Shown piece after piece: positions 16,286 through 24,345 of a stretch of 46,968 bases of DNA. The DNA is from Sphingomonadales bacterium (GTDB lineage Bacteria > Pseudomonadota > Alphaproteobacteria > Sphingomonadales > Sphingomonadaceae). Below the pieces are notes generated by a model. The model was not told the origin of the DNA and did no database searches. It was given only the letters and a program-made list of their open reading frames with translations. The stretch is from the NCBI GenBank assembly GCA_009993585.1, contig JAACTG010000115.1, positions 12,164-59,131 on the forward strand, in the 5' to 3' direction. How positions within the stretch are numbered: the stretch's first letter is position 1; every line of letters starts with the position of its first letter. A program made the translations under genes and the position numbers.

Positions 16286-17131
16286 TCAGGGCTGCGGTCG
16301 TTCGATATTGAGAGCCGCCAATAGCCGCTCCTCGAGCCACGCCTTGTCCGCGTCGCGCGCAAAGCTGTGCGAAGCGCTGTCGAGATCGTGCAATGACAGG
16401 CTCTTGTTACCCCGCGCCGCCGCGAACGCGGGCGACGTCCATGCCGCGATGAATTCTATCGCGGTCCGGTCGCGGCTGGCGAGCAGGATCTGCGTCGGCA
16501 CCGCCACTTTCGCCATCGCCTCGCCGAGCCGGTCGGCCAGCGCCGAGGGAGCGTCGCCGCCGCGCGCGCGCGACAGGCCGCGCGCCAGCTTGGTAAGATC
16601 GACCCCGCCGCGCAGCAGCCGCATCCATTCGCGCGGATCCTTGAGCTTGGCGCGATAGCGCGCGCGGATCGCCGCTGCCGAGGGCAGCGGGGTGGCGTCG
16701 TCGCTGCCGGTCTCCGACCTTGCCTCCTCGATCGCCCACGGATTGGCGAGGACGAACGCGTCGATCCCGACGAACGGTCCGTGCAACGCCAGCGCGCTCG
16801 CCGCGTCGCAATTGCCGAACGCGGCGATGCGGCTCTCGGGCGGACAGGCTGCGCGCAACTGCGCAAGCGCCGTGGCGATATCGGGACCGCTGGCATCGAA
16901 GCCGGCATTGTCCCCGCCGCTGTCGCCGACGCCGCGACGGTCGAAGCGCAACACCGCGATGCCCTGTGCGGCGAACCGCTGCGCCAGCATCGCCATGCCG
17001 CGATGCGCGCCGCTGCGCAGCTCGTTGCCGCCCGAGACGATCAGCAGCCCGGCGCGAATCTCGCCATCGGGCCGGTCGATCGTCGCGGCGATCGTGTCGC
17101 CGGCGCAGGCGAGGGTCAGGAAATCGCGCAT
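16286..17131 (-). CDS. Hydrolase 1, exosortase A system-associated
   Basis: An alpha/beta-hydrolase of 281 residues matching the family known only from XrtA exopolysaccharide loci (TIGR03100). The oxyanion region GGNELRSGAHRG (34-45), FDRRGVGDSGG (63-73) and a nucleophile elbow FGNCDAAS with Cys108 in place of serine are present, followed by an aspartate in ASRDRTAIEF and a histidine in SASHSF. The cysteine elbow is a family trait and resembles dienelactone hydrolase. The start at 17131 (MRDFLTLACAGDT) overlaps the preceding gene by 16 bases; 17143 is a possible alternative. It ends the minus arm. The substrate is unknown; ester or acyl removal from the polysaccharide or from the ACP is an inference. 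Confidence 0.85.
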   Translation of the reverse strand: MRDFLTLACAGDTIAATIDRPDGEIRAGLLIVSGGNELRSGAHRGMAMLAQRFAAQGIAVLRFDRRGVGDSGGDNAGFDASGPDIATALAQLRAACPPESRIAAFGNCDAASALALHGPFVGIDAFVLANPWAIEEARSETGSDDATPLPSAAAIRARYRAKLKDPREWMRLLRGGVDLTKLARGLSRARGGDAPSALADRLGEAMAKVAVPTQILLASRDRTAIEFIAAWTSPAFAAARGNKSLSLHDLDSASHSFARDADKAWLEERLLAALNIERPQP

Positions 17132-17799
17132 GCGGCCATCCATTGCGCGATGTCGCCGGCGATCTCCTCGGCAAGGGCGGCATCCTCGCCCGGTTCGGCC
17201 TGGAGCCAGAGCGGGCGACCGGCGAGGCGATCTTCGCCGCCCGCGCCGAGCGCGACGGTGCGGCATCGGTCGAGCGGCGCGGACTCGCTCGATCGCAGTT
17301 CGGCGATCATCGTCGGGGAAAGCAGGTTGCCGGCAAGGCGCAACGGCGCGTCCGCCGCCATCCGGTCGAGATCGGCGATCGTCGTGTCGCGGCCATATTC
17401 GCGATCGGAGGCGATTCGCGTTCGCATCATCGTCTTGAGCAGGCTGGCGCCGCTGGCGGGAGCGAGGCGCCAATGCGCGGCGGCATCGATATCGTCGATC
17501 AACGCGCCGCCACGGGTCGCGGCGGTGATGACGGCGGCGTCTTCGTCGCGAACGTGGCGGGCCAGCGCCTCGCGCCATCGCGCCAGCGTCGCCGCCTCGG
17601 TCGGCAGCAGGCTTTCGTTCTGGCCAGGCAGGTCGGGAAGCAGCGACGCGATGCCGCGCGCCGCCAGCGCGCGCATCGCCAGGCGAACGGTGCGGCGCAG
17701 CCGGTTGGCTTCCTCGAACAATGGCAGGACGAACACGACTGCGGCGCGCCCGGCGGGACCGTCGCGCACGATCTGTTCGACATGGGCGGGATCGGTCAT
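17116..17799 (-). CDS. Hydrolase 2, exosortase A system-associated
   Basis: A 227-residue alpha/beta-hydrolase-like protein resembling the exosortase-associated hydrolase 2 family (TIGR03101). Visible features are the N-terminal VFVLPLFEEANRLRRTVRLA (about 22-41), a motif that in relatives reads PPFAEEMNKSRR, then LLPDLPGQNES and a region where the nucleophile elbow should be, VITAATRGGAL (90-100). No serine or cysteine nucleophile is visible there, so the protein may be catalytically inactive or use other residues. It is 16 bases overlapped with hydrolase 1 downstream and 15 bases after the ACP gene. Shorter than many relatives. Confidence 0.75.
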   Translation of the reverse strand: MTDPAHVEQIVRDGPAGRAAVVFVLPLFEEANRLRRTVRLAMRALAARGIASLLPDLPGQNESLLPTEAATLARWREALARHVRDEDAAVITAATRGGALIDDIDAAAHWRLAPASGASLLKTMMRTRIASDREYGRDTTIADLDRMAADAPLRLAGNLLSPTMIAELRSSESAPLDRCRTVALGAGGEDRLAGRPLWLQAEPGEDAALAEEIAGDIAQWMAACAIS

Positions 17800-17814
17800 G
17801 CCCGCCGCACCGCT

Positions 17815-18087
17815 TCAGCCGAGCGCCTTGACCTGGGCGAAGCGGACCAGCGCGCCGAAGGTTTCGAAAATATCGCCGTCGACCTCGTCGTCGTCGATGG
17901 TGATGCCGAGGCGATCCTCCATCTCGGTCAGCAGCCCGGCGACCGCCATCGAATCGAGCTCGGGCAGCGCGCCGAACAGCTCGCTGTCGTCGCGAAAAGC
18001 GGCCAGCCGCGCGGCGTCGATGCCGAGTACGTCGCCGAGCACCGCGCGGACCGCGGCCTCGACCTCTCGGGCGCCTTCGTAGATCAT
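17815..18087 (-). CDS. Acyl carrier protein of the exosortase A locus
   Basis: A 90-residue carrier protein with helix I (EVEAAVRAVLGDVLGI), the phosphopantetheine site PELDSMAVAG with Ser46, and recognition helix LLTEMEDRLGITI followed by acidic DDDEVDG. It is clearly different from AcpP: DSM replaces DSL and an extra loop precedes the serine. The start at 18087 (MIYEGAREVE) avoids 21 upstream residues that look unlike an ACP. It lies between the acetyltransferase-fold protein and the hydrolases, with the AMP ligase on the divergent arm. Likely carries an acyl or amino-acyl group destined for the polysaccharide; this is inferred from context. Confidence 0.88.
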   Translation of the reverse strand: MIYEGAREVEAAVRAVLGDVLGIDAARLAAFRDDSELFGALPELDSMAVAGLLTEMEDRLGITIDDDEVDGDIFETFGALVRFAQVKALG

Positions 18088-18130
18088 GGATGTCCCCCGC
18101 AGTGCAACGACTTCGTCCGGCCTGTTAAAG

Positions 18131-19159
18131 TCATTTCCGGCGCTTAACAAGCTGCGAAAGAGCCGTTTTCAGCGCCGGAAGCCACGACGAAGGGCGGCGC
18201 AGATTGTACATTTCGACATAATGCAGCATCGCGCGCGCATTCATCCAGTCGCGCTTGTAGCCGTCGTCGCCGGTGCCGAAGTCGATCCGCGTGACATGGT
18301 CGCGTTCAAATGCGTGTTCGAACATCGCATAGCTCAGCAGCGTGCCGGGCGACGCCTTGTCGCTGTCCTCGACATGCGCGAGCTTGTGGATGTTGGCGAT
18401 GCCGTTGTCGGTGGTCCAGAACTGCGCCGCGACCGGGCGATCGCCGATCCACGCGACGCCGAGGCGCAGCGCCCCGGCCGCGCCTTCGCGTTCGGCCAGC
18501 GCGCGCAGGAACTCGGGCTGGCCTTCCTCGGGCTTCCAGCTGTCGGCATAGACGCGTTCATAGGCCGCCCAGCCATCGGCGTCGAAATGGTCGAACAGCT
18601 GCAGCGTGACGATGTTCTTCTTCGCCTTGCGCTTGACCGTGCTCTTGAGCGCGCCGGGTCGCGCCGCCCAATAGCTTGCGAAATCCATGCCCGCGGTATC
18701 GAGATAATGGTTGGCGACGTGGGGCTGGACGAACACGGTCCAGCCGGCGCGGCGGAACGCCCTGGCGACCAGGGCGGCGCTGCCGTCCTCCTCGGGCACG
18801 GCTTCGAGGACGATCGACGCGGCGCGGCTGCGCAGCCGTTTGGCCGCCCCGACCAGCATCGCCAGGCGCGCCTCCTCGCTCGGCTCGCCCGTAAACACCG
18901 GCCGCCAGGCGAAGCTGTACCAGTTCGACAGGCTGACGAGGCGATCGTTGGCCTGGTGCGCGAGGAACAGCCAGCAGTCCGATTTTTCCGAGCGGGTATG
19001 GACGGCGAGCGGCTTCGAATGGGGGGCGCACAGCCGGTGCAGCAGGGTGAACCAGTCGAGCCGGTCGAACAGCGACGGCTGCGCGTCGCGGCCGAGAGCC
19101 TTGGCCGCATGCCCCGTTATGCGCTCAAGCTTGACGAGATATTCACCCTTAACCCACAT
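18131..19159 (-). CDS. GNAT/FemAB-fold transferase of the exosortase A locus
   Basis: A 342-residue protein of the BioF2/CelD-like acetyltransferase group. Its C-terminal half has GVAWIGDRPVAAQFW, IHKLAHVEDSDKASPGTLL and RIDFGTGDDGYKRDWMN, the pattern seen in GNAT domains of polysaccharide loci, where the DFGxGDxxYK motif recurs in FemAB-like proteins. There is no signal peptide, so it should act in the cytoplasm. It is the first gene of the minus arm and shares a 47-base divergent region with the AMP ligase. Probable role is acyl or aminoacyl transfer to a sugar nucleotide or lipid-linked glycan, perhaps using the dedicated ACP as donor. Confidence 0.8.
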   Translation of the reverse strand: MWVKGEYLVKLERITGHAAKALGRDAQPSLFDRLDWFTLLHRLCAPHSKPLAVHTRSEKSDCWLFLAHQANDRLVSLSNWYSFAWRPVFTGEPSEEARLAMLVGAAKRLRSRAASIVLEAVPEEDGSAALVARAFRRAGWTVFVQPHVANHYLDTAGMDFASYWAARPGALKSTVKRKAKKNIVTLQLFDHFDADGWAAYERVYADSWKPEEGQPEFLRALAEREGAAGALRLGVAWIGDRPVAAQFWTTDNGIANIHKLAHVEDSDKASPGTLLSYAMFEHAFERDHVTRIDFGTGDDGYKRDWMNARAMLHYVEMYNLRRPSSWLPALKTALSQLVKRRK

Positions 19160-19196
19160 AGAAACGTCCGAGCCTTTCGTCTTTCACCCCTTATGC
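19139..19196. promoter_or_regulatory. Divergent control region of the exosortase locus with repeated TTCACCC motif
   Basis: The short region between the two arms contains ATATTCACCCTT (19139-19150, inside the first codons of the minus gene) and a second, similar CTTTCACCCCTTATG (19181-19195). A third copy, ATATTCACCCTTTTGCG, lies at 22011 before the export gene. No convincing -35/-10 pair was found for either arm, so activation by a regulator is plausible. Confidence 0.35.
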
Positions 19197-19206
19197 GGCA
19201 AAACCA

Positions 19207-20733
19207 GTGACTGAAACGCTAACCATCGCGCCAGCGACGCTCGATTGCCTCACCCGACGCGGCGAGTCGAGCGATGTCGCGTTCGACATGCCGGGCGCGA
19301 CGCTCGATTACGCCGCGCTCGAGGCGCGTGTCGCGACGATGGCGGCGGTGCTCGTCGCGCGCGGCCTGACGCCGGGCGACCGCGTCGCGACCTGGCTCGC
19401 CAAGACCGGCGAGGCGTGCCTGATGCCGCTCGCCGCGGCGCGCGCCGGGCTGATCCATGTCCCGGTCAACCCGCTGCTCAAGCGCGCGCAGGTCGCGCAT
19501 ATCCTGGCCGATAGCGGCGCGCGGCTGTTGATCTCGAACGCCGCGCGGCTTTCCAGCCTCGCCGATAGCGACGTCCCCGCAGCCTGCGCTGCGATCGACG
19601 ATCGCGATTTTCGCGCCGCCATCGCGGCGGGCGGGAGCGGCATCGAAATCTCGCCCGCAAGCGCCGACGATATCGCCGCGATCCTTTATACCAGCGGCTC
19701 GACGGGCAAGCCCAAGGGGGTGGTGCTGAGCCACGCCAATCTGTGGCTCGGCGCGCAATCGGTCGCGCATTATCTCAAGCTGGCGCGCGACGAGCGCACG
19801 TTGTGCGTGCTGCCGCTCAGCTTCGATTACGGCCAGAACCAGTTGCTTTCGACCTGGTATGCCGGCGGCGCGTGCAGCCCGCTCGATTACCTGACGCCGC
19901 GCGACGTGATGAAGGCGGTGGCGCAACGGCGCATCACGACGCTGGCGGGGGTCCCGCCGCTATGGGTCCAGCTTGCCGAACTCGACTGGGACGCGGGGCA
20001 GGGCGCGACGCTGCGCCGCCTCACCAATACCGGCGGCGCGCTGACCCCGGTGCTGGTGCGCAGGCTGCGCGCGCTGTTTCCCCAGGCCGATCTCTACGCG
20101 ATGTACGGGCTGACCGAGGCGTTCCGTTCGACTTATCTCGACCCGGCGCTGATCGACGATCATCCCGAATCGATCGGTCGCGCGATCCCGCATGCCGAGA
20201 TCCTCGTCGCCCGCCCCGACGGCAGCGCGACCGCCGACGACGAGCCGGGCGAGCTGGTCCATTGCGGGCCGCTCGTCGCGCACGGCTATTGGCAGGACCC
20301 GGCACGCACCGCGCAGCGCTTCCGGCCCGCGCCCGCGCATTCGACCTATGGCGGCATCGCGGTCTGGTCGGGCGACAGCGTACGGCGCGACGGCGACGGG
20401 CTGCTGACCTTCGTCGGGCGCGACGATGCGATGATCAAGTCGTCGGGCAATCGCATCAGCCCGACCGAGATCGAGGAGGCGGCGATCGCCAGCGGCGCGG
20501 CAAGCGAAGCGGTCGCGCTCGGCGTCAAGGACGCGGCGCTCGGCGAGGCGATCGTGCTGATCGTCAAGGGAAATGGCGACGAAGAGGCCTTGCGCGCCTA
20601 TCTGCGCGGCGAGCTGCCCAATTTCATGCAGCCGCAGCGCGTCGTCTGGCGCGACGCGTTGCCACGCAATCCCAATGGCAAGTTCGACCGGGTGGCGCTC
20701 GCGTCCGAAATCGCGCAGGGCGCGGCGTCATGA
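19207..20733 (+). CDS. AMP-forming acyl ligase, exosortase A system-associated
   Basis: An ANL-superfamily enzyme of 508 residues that would activate a carboxylate as an adenylate and load it on CoA or, more likely, the dedicated ACP. The adenylation P-loop is ILYTSGSTGKPKGVVLSH (159-176); MYGLTEAFR, GELVHCGP and SGDSVRRDGDGLLTFVGRDD follow in order, with the C-terminal lysine in NPNGKFDR. It matches the family found in XrtA loci next to a decarboxylase (TIGR03098). The start is a GTG without a good ribosome site, only a few bases from the divergent region. It overlaps the decarboxylase gene by ATGA. Confidence 0.9.
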   Translation: MTETLTIAPATLDCLTRRGESSDVAFDMPGATLDYAALEARVATMAAVLVARGLTPGDRVATWLAKTGEACLMPLAAARAGLIHVPVNPLLKRAQVAHILADSGARLLISNAARLSSLADSDVPAACAAIDDRDFRAAIAAGGSGIEISPASADDIAAILYTSGSTGKPKGVVLSHANLWLGAQSVAHYLKLARDERTLCVLPLSFDYGQNQLLSTWYAGGACSPLDYLTPRDVMKAVAQRRITTLAGVPPLWVQLAELDWDAGQGATLRRLTNTGGALTPVLVRRLRALFPQADLYAMYGLTEAFRSTYLDPALIDDHPESIGRAIPHAEILVARPDGSATADDEPGELVHCGPLVAHGYWQDPARTAQRFRPAPAHSTYGGIAVWSGDSVRRDGDGLLTFVGRDDAMIKSSGNRISPTEIEEAAIASGAASEAVALGVKDAALGEAIVLIVKGNGDEEALRAYLRGELPNFMQPQRVVWRDALPRNPNGKFDRVALASEIAQGAAS

Positions 20734-21965
20734 AGCCGACTGGTCCGATCCCGCCATATTTCGCCGCCGATGCCGACGGCATGCTGATGATCGGCGGCAA
20801 CCGCGCCGATGCGCTGGTCGAGCAGGCGGGCGACACGCCGCTGTTCGTCTACGACCTCGATATCGTGCGCCAGCACGTGGCGAGGCTGCGCGCGGCGATG
20901 CCCGACGGCCTGGCGCTGCATTATGCGATCAAGGCCAATCCCTGGGCACCGCTGCTCGCCGGCGTCGCGGAGCTGGTCGACGGACTCGACGTCGCCTCGC
21001 AGGGCGAAATGGAGCATGCGCTCGCAACCGGCATGGCGGCGTCCGCGATCAGCTTCGCCGGGCCGGGCAAGCGCGACCGCGAACTTGCCGCCGCGATCGC
21101 GGCCGGGATCACGATCAACGCCGAATCGGAGGGCGAGGTCGCGCGCGCGCTCGCGATCGGCGACCGTTGCGGCGTGCGCCCCCGGCTTGCGGTTCGCGTC
21201 AATCCCAGCTTCGACCTCAAGGGGTCGGGGATGAAGATGGGCGGCGGGGCGAAGCCCTTCGGCGTCGATGCGCAGCGCGTGCCGGCGCTCGTGCGCACCG
21301 TCGTCGCGGCCGGCGCCGACTGGCGCGGTTTCCATATTTTCGCGGGTTCGCAATCGCTCGACGCCGATGCCATTGCCGATACCCAGGCGCAGACCGTGGC
21401 GCTCGCCGCCGAACTGGCAGAGGCCGCGGGCCAGGCGCCGCCGCACGTCAATATCGGCGGCGGCCTCGGCGTGCCCTATTTCCCGGGCGACAGCGCGGTC
21501 GATGTCGATGCGATCGGGGCGGCGTTGGCGCGTACGCTCGATCGCCGCGCCGATATCCTTGCCGACACCCGGTTCGCGATCGAGCTCGGCCGCTGGTTCG
21601 TTGCCGAGGCCGGGGTCTATCTGACGCGGATCGTCGACCGCAAGATCAGCCACGATGCCATCTTCCTGATCTGCGACGGCGGGCTCCACCACCAGCTCGC
21701 CGCCTCGGGCAATTTCGGCACCGTGATCCGCCGCAACTATCCGATCGCGCTGGCGAATCGCTTCGGCGGCGACTCGGCCGAAACCGTCTCGGTGGTCGGC
21801 CCGCTGTGCACCCCGCTCGATCGCCTCGGCGACAATGTCGGCCTGCCGCGGGGCGATGTCGGCGACCTGATCGCGGTGTTTCTGGCGGGGGCCTATGGCG
21901 CGACCGCCAGCCCGACCGCGTTTCTCGGCCATCCGGCGCCCCGCGAACTGCTCGTTAACGGCTGA
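20730..21965 (+). CDS. PLP-dependent decarboxylase, exosortase A system-associated
   Basis: A fold-III (alanine-racemase-like) decarboxylase of 411 residues related to LysA and to BtrK, matching the exosortase family TIGR03099. Visible are the PLP lysine in YAIKANP (Lys68), GFHIFAGSQ, the phosphate-binding VNIGGGLGVPYF, ICDGGLHHQLAASGNFG and the cysteine motif VGPLCTPLD near the second active-site half. It is coupled to the ligase by a four-base overlap. BtrK, with ligase BtrJ and carrier BtrI, decarboxylates a carrier-bound amino acid; the ligase, ACP and decarboxylase here form the same set, so an amine-bearing thioester is a reasonable guess. The substrate itself is unknown. Confidence 0.9.
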   Translation: MKPTGPIPPYFAADADGMLMIGGNRADALVEQAGDTPLFVYDLDIVRQHVARLRAAMPDGLALHYAIKANPWAPLLAGVAELVDGLDVASQGEMEHALATGMAASAISFAGPGKRDRELAAAIAAGITINAESEGEVARALAIGDRCGVRPRLAVRVNPSFDLKGSGMKMGGGAKPFGVDAQRVPALVRTVVAAGADWRGFHIFAGSQSLDADAIADTQAQTVALAAELAEAAGQAPPHVNIGGGLGVPYFPGDSAVDVDAIGAALARTLDRRADILADTRFAIELGRWFVAEAGVYLTRIVDRKISHDAIFLICDGGLHHQLAASGNFGTVIRRNYPIALANRFGGDSAETVSVVGPLCTPLDRLGDNVGLPRGDVGDLIAVFLAGAYGATASPTAFLGHPAPRELLVNG

Positions 21966-22010
21966 GCCTTGCCGCGTCCCGCCGTGGGGCACGCCTTCAA
22001 TACTAACGCA

Positions 22011-22034
22011 ATATTCACCCTTTTGCGTGCATAG
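22011..22034 (+). repeat. Third copy of the ATATTCACCCTT motif
   Basis: ATATTCACCCTT (22011-22022) followed seven bases later by CATAG (22030-22034). The divergent region at 19139 has the same 12 bases followed six bases later by CATAG. Possibly a regulator site shared by the arms of the locus. Confidence 0.4.
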
Positions 22035-22041
22035 GGAGGCG

Positions 22042-22055
22042 CAATGACGTCATTG
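22042..22055. promoter_or_regulatory. Perfect palindrome before the export gene, candidate operator
   Basis: CAATGACGTCATTG is a perfect 14-bp palindrome located 51 bases before the export-protein ATG, in the only gap over 100 bases inside the plus arm. Its position suggests an operator or a site controlling an internal promoter. Confidence 0.35.
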
Positions 22056-22106
22056 GTGCGCCCAAATCCTGCGATCGGAGGGCGCGCGCCGCAAAAGGGA
22101 AACGAC

Positions 22107-22754
22107 ATGTCGACACGCAAATCCGCCCGTTTCGTCGCCGCGACGAGCCTGACCGCGCTGGCGCTGGCCGGCTGTGCCGGCGGCGCCGCGACCGGCCCCG
22201 AACTGCCGCCCGCGTCGTTCGTGCAGCAGCAGGAGGGGCCGGGCGAGGAATATATCATCGGTCCGCTCGACGAACTGACGGTATTCGTGTGGCGCAACCC
22301 CGAACTCGGCGCCAAGGTGCAGGTGCGTCCCGACGGCCGCATCACGACGCCGCTGATCACCGATCTGCCCGCGGTCGGCAAGACGCCGACGATGCTCGCC
22401 GAGGATATCAAGCTCCAGCTCAGCGAATTCATCAACGAACCGATCGTCAGCGTGATCGTCAACAATTTCGCGGGCACCTATTCGCAGCAGGTGCGCATCG
22501 TCGGCGCGACCGAGAAACCGGCCTCGCTGTCGTTCCGCGCCAATATGACGTTGCTCGACGCGATGATCGCGGTCGGCGGCCTCAGCGAATATGCCGCCGG
22601 CAACAAGGCGCGGCTGGTGCGCTACGATCGCGGCACGGGGGTGCAGAAGGAATACGCCATCCGGATCGGCGACCTGCTCAAAAAGGGCGACACCAGCGCC
22701 AACGTCCGCCTTCAGCCGGGCGATGTCATCATCATCCCCGAAAGCTTTTTCTGA
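22107..22754 (+). CDS. Polysaccharide export outer-membrane lipoprotein, XrtA type
   Basis: A small Wza-like export protein of 215 residues. It has a lipoprotein signal with LALAGC (cysteine near residue 21), a poly-export domain (YIIGPLDELTVFVWRNPEL, then VQVRPDGRITTPLI) and an SLBB-type domain (VRIVGATEKPASLSF to LQPGDVIIIPE). It matches the XrtA-associated export family TIGR03027. The start at 22107 follows AAAAGGGAAA; an in-frame ATG at 22044 lies inside the palindrome. It would form the periplasmic and outer-membrane part of the export channel with the chain-length protein downstream. Confidence 0.93.
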   Translation: MSTRKSARFVAATSLTALALAGCAGGAATGPELPPASFVQQQEGPGEEYIIGPLDELTVFVWRNPELGAKVQVRPDGRITTPLITDLPAVGKTPTMLAEDIKLQLSEFINEPIVSVIVNNFAGTYSQQVRIVGATEKPASLSFRANMTLLDAMIAVGGLSEYAAGNKARLVRYDRGTGVQKEYAIRIGDLLKKGDTSANVRLQPGDVIIIPESFF

Positions 22755-22795
22755 GCGCCCTTCGGCCTTTGAAACGACAGGAATAACAGCGCGCT

Positions 22796-24331
22796 ATGGA
22801 CAGTCTTTACGATGAAATCAGGATCGCCCTGCACGGCATCTGGCTGCGCCGCTGGCTGGCGCTCGCGGTCGCCTGGGGCCTGTGCGTGTTCGGCTGGCTG
22901 GTGATTGCGCTGATCCCCAATACCTATCAGTCGGAGGCCAAGCTGCTGGTCAACGTCAACCAGCTCGTCCCCGACCAGGTGTCGGGCGCGAACATGGACA
23001 ACAAGCGCCAGATCGATGAGGTCCGCCAGATGCTGACGAGCGCCGATGCGCTCGAAAAGGTCGTCGTGGCGACCGGCATCGTCGCGCCCGATGCCACCGA
23101 CGCGCAGCGTGCCGCTGCCGCCGCCGGCCTGCAGAAGGACATCGTCGTTCTCGCCAGCATGGACAACGTCTTTCAGCTGACCTCGAAAATCTCGGTGTCG
23201 TCGAAATCCGACGCCGAAAATGCCCGGCTCGCGCCGCGCGTGCTGGCCGAACTGATCGCGGTCGCGCGCGACAGTCGCTCGGCCGGCGGTCGCGCCAATG
23301 CGCGGCAGAGCATCGACTTCCTCGACGCGCAGCTCAAGGAGCGCGAAAGGGCGCTGCAGGATGCCGAGCAAAAGCGGATCGCATTCGAAACGCAGAATGT
23401 CGGCATGCTCCCAGGCGCCGGCTCGGCCAGCCAGCGCATGGAGATGGGTCGCGCCGAAATCCGCCAGCTCGAATCGCAGCTGGTCTCGGCGCGCAGCGCG
23501 CTCGCCGCGATCACCGGGCAGCTCGCAGGAACGCCGCAGACGGTCGCCGGCGGGATCGGCGCGGTCGGCGGCAGCGTCGCGCGTCAGCAGCTCGCCGCCG
23601 CGCAGAGCGACCTTGCCAGCATGCAGGCGCGCGGGCTGACTAGTGCGCACCCCGACGTCATCGCGACCAAGGCGCAGATCGACACGCTGCGCGCCCAGGC
23701 GGCGCGCGAAGGGTCGGGCGGCGGCGGCGGCGTCTCCAACCCGGCCTATAGCTCGCTCCAGGCGATGCGCGCCGAGCGTCAGGCGACGGTGACCGCGCTC
23801 GAAACGCGCAAGAGCCAGATCGAGGGCGAAATCAGCGCGATGCTTTCGCAGCGCATCCAGGAGCCCGAAGTGGCCGCCGAATACGACCGCATCACGCGTG
23901 AATATTCGGTGCTGAAAACGCAATATGATACGCTGCTCGGCCAACGCGAACAGGCGCGACTGCGCGGCGATCTCGAAATCGAGACGAGCCCGGTGCGGAT
24001 CGAGATCATCGACCGGCCGACGCAGCCCAAGGCGCCGATCAGCCCCAATCGTCCGCTGCTGCTGTTCGGCGTGCTGATCGTCGGTATCGGCGGCGGCATC
24101 GGCGCGGCGTTCGCGCAGGGCCAGTTGCAGACGAGCTACGCGACCGTCGATAAGCTCGAGAGCGCCAGCGGACTGCCGGTGATCGGATCGATCACCGAGA
24201 CGCTGACCGCGCCGCTGATCGAGGAACGCAAGCGCAAGCTGAAATGGCTCGCGGGCGGGTCGGCCGGACTGGTCGGACTGTTCGCGGTGCTGATGGTCAT
24301 CGAATTCGTCCAGCGCGGTATCGCGGCGTGA
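22796..24331 (+). CDS. Chain-length determinant protein of the XrtA locus (Wzz family)
   Basis: An inner-membrane polysaccharide co-polymerase of 511 residues, matching the XrtA-associated family TIGR03007. A transmembrane segment lies near residues 17-38 (WLALAVAWGLCVFGWLVIAL). A long periplasmic region with coiled-coil stretches follows (about 160-360), with a glycine-rich loop near 303. The PTQPKAPISPNRP proline-rich motif typical of Wzz precedes the second membrane segment near 420, and a third hydrophobic stretch is at the C terminus. It sits between the export lipoprotein and the kinase, the usual order for Wzx/Wzy-type export machinery. Confidence 0.92.
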   Translation: MDSLYDEIRIALHGIWLRRWLALAVAWGLCVFGWLVIALIPNTYQSEAKLLVNVNQLVPDQVSGANMDNKRQIDEVRQMLTSADALEKVVVATGIVAPDATDAQRAAAAAGLQKDIVVLASMDNVFQLTSKISVSSKSDAENARLAPRVLAELIAVARDSRSAGGRANARQSIDFLDAQLKERERALQDAEQKRIAFETQNVGMLPGAGSASQRMEMGRAEIRQLESQLVSARSALAAITGQLAGTPQTVAGGIGAVGGSVARQQLAAAQSDLASMQARGLTSAHPDVIATKAQIDTLRAQAAREGSGGGGGVSNPAYSSLQAMRAERQATVTALETRKSQIEGEISAMLSQRIQEPEVAAEYDRITREYSVLKTQYDTLLGQREQARLRGDLEIETSPVRIEIIDRPTQPKAPISPNRPLLLFGVLIVGIGGGIGAAFAQGQLQTSYATVDKLESASGLPVIGSITETLTAPLIEERKRKLKWLAGGSAGLVGLFAVLMVIEFVQRGIAA

Positions 24332-24345
24332 ACGGGGATAACGAC

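Noticed and set aside
19743-20729. Extended start for the decarboxylase inside the ligase gene
   Set aside because: The upstream residues are an Arg-rich frame shadow; the ATG at 20730 gives a typical N terminus and overlaps the ligase stop by ATGA.
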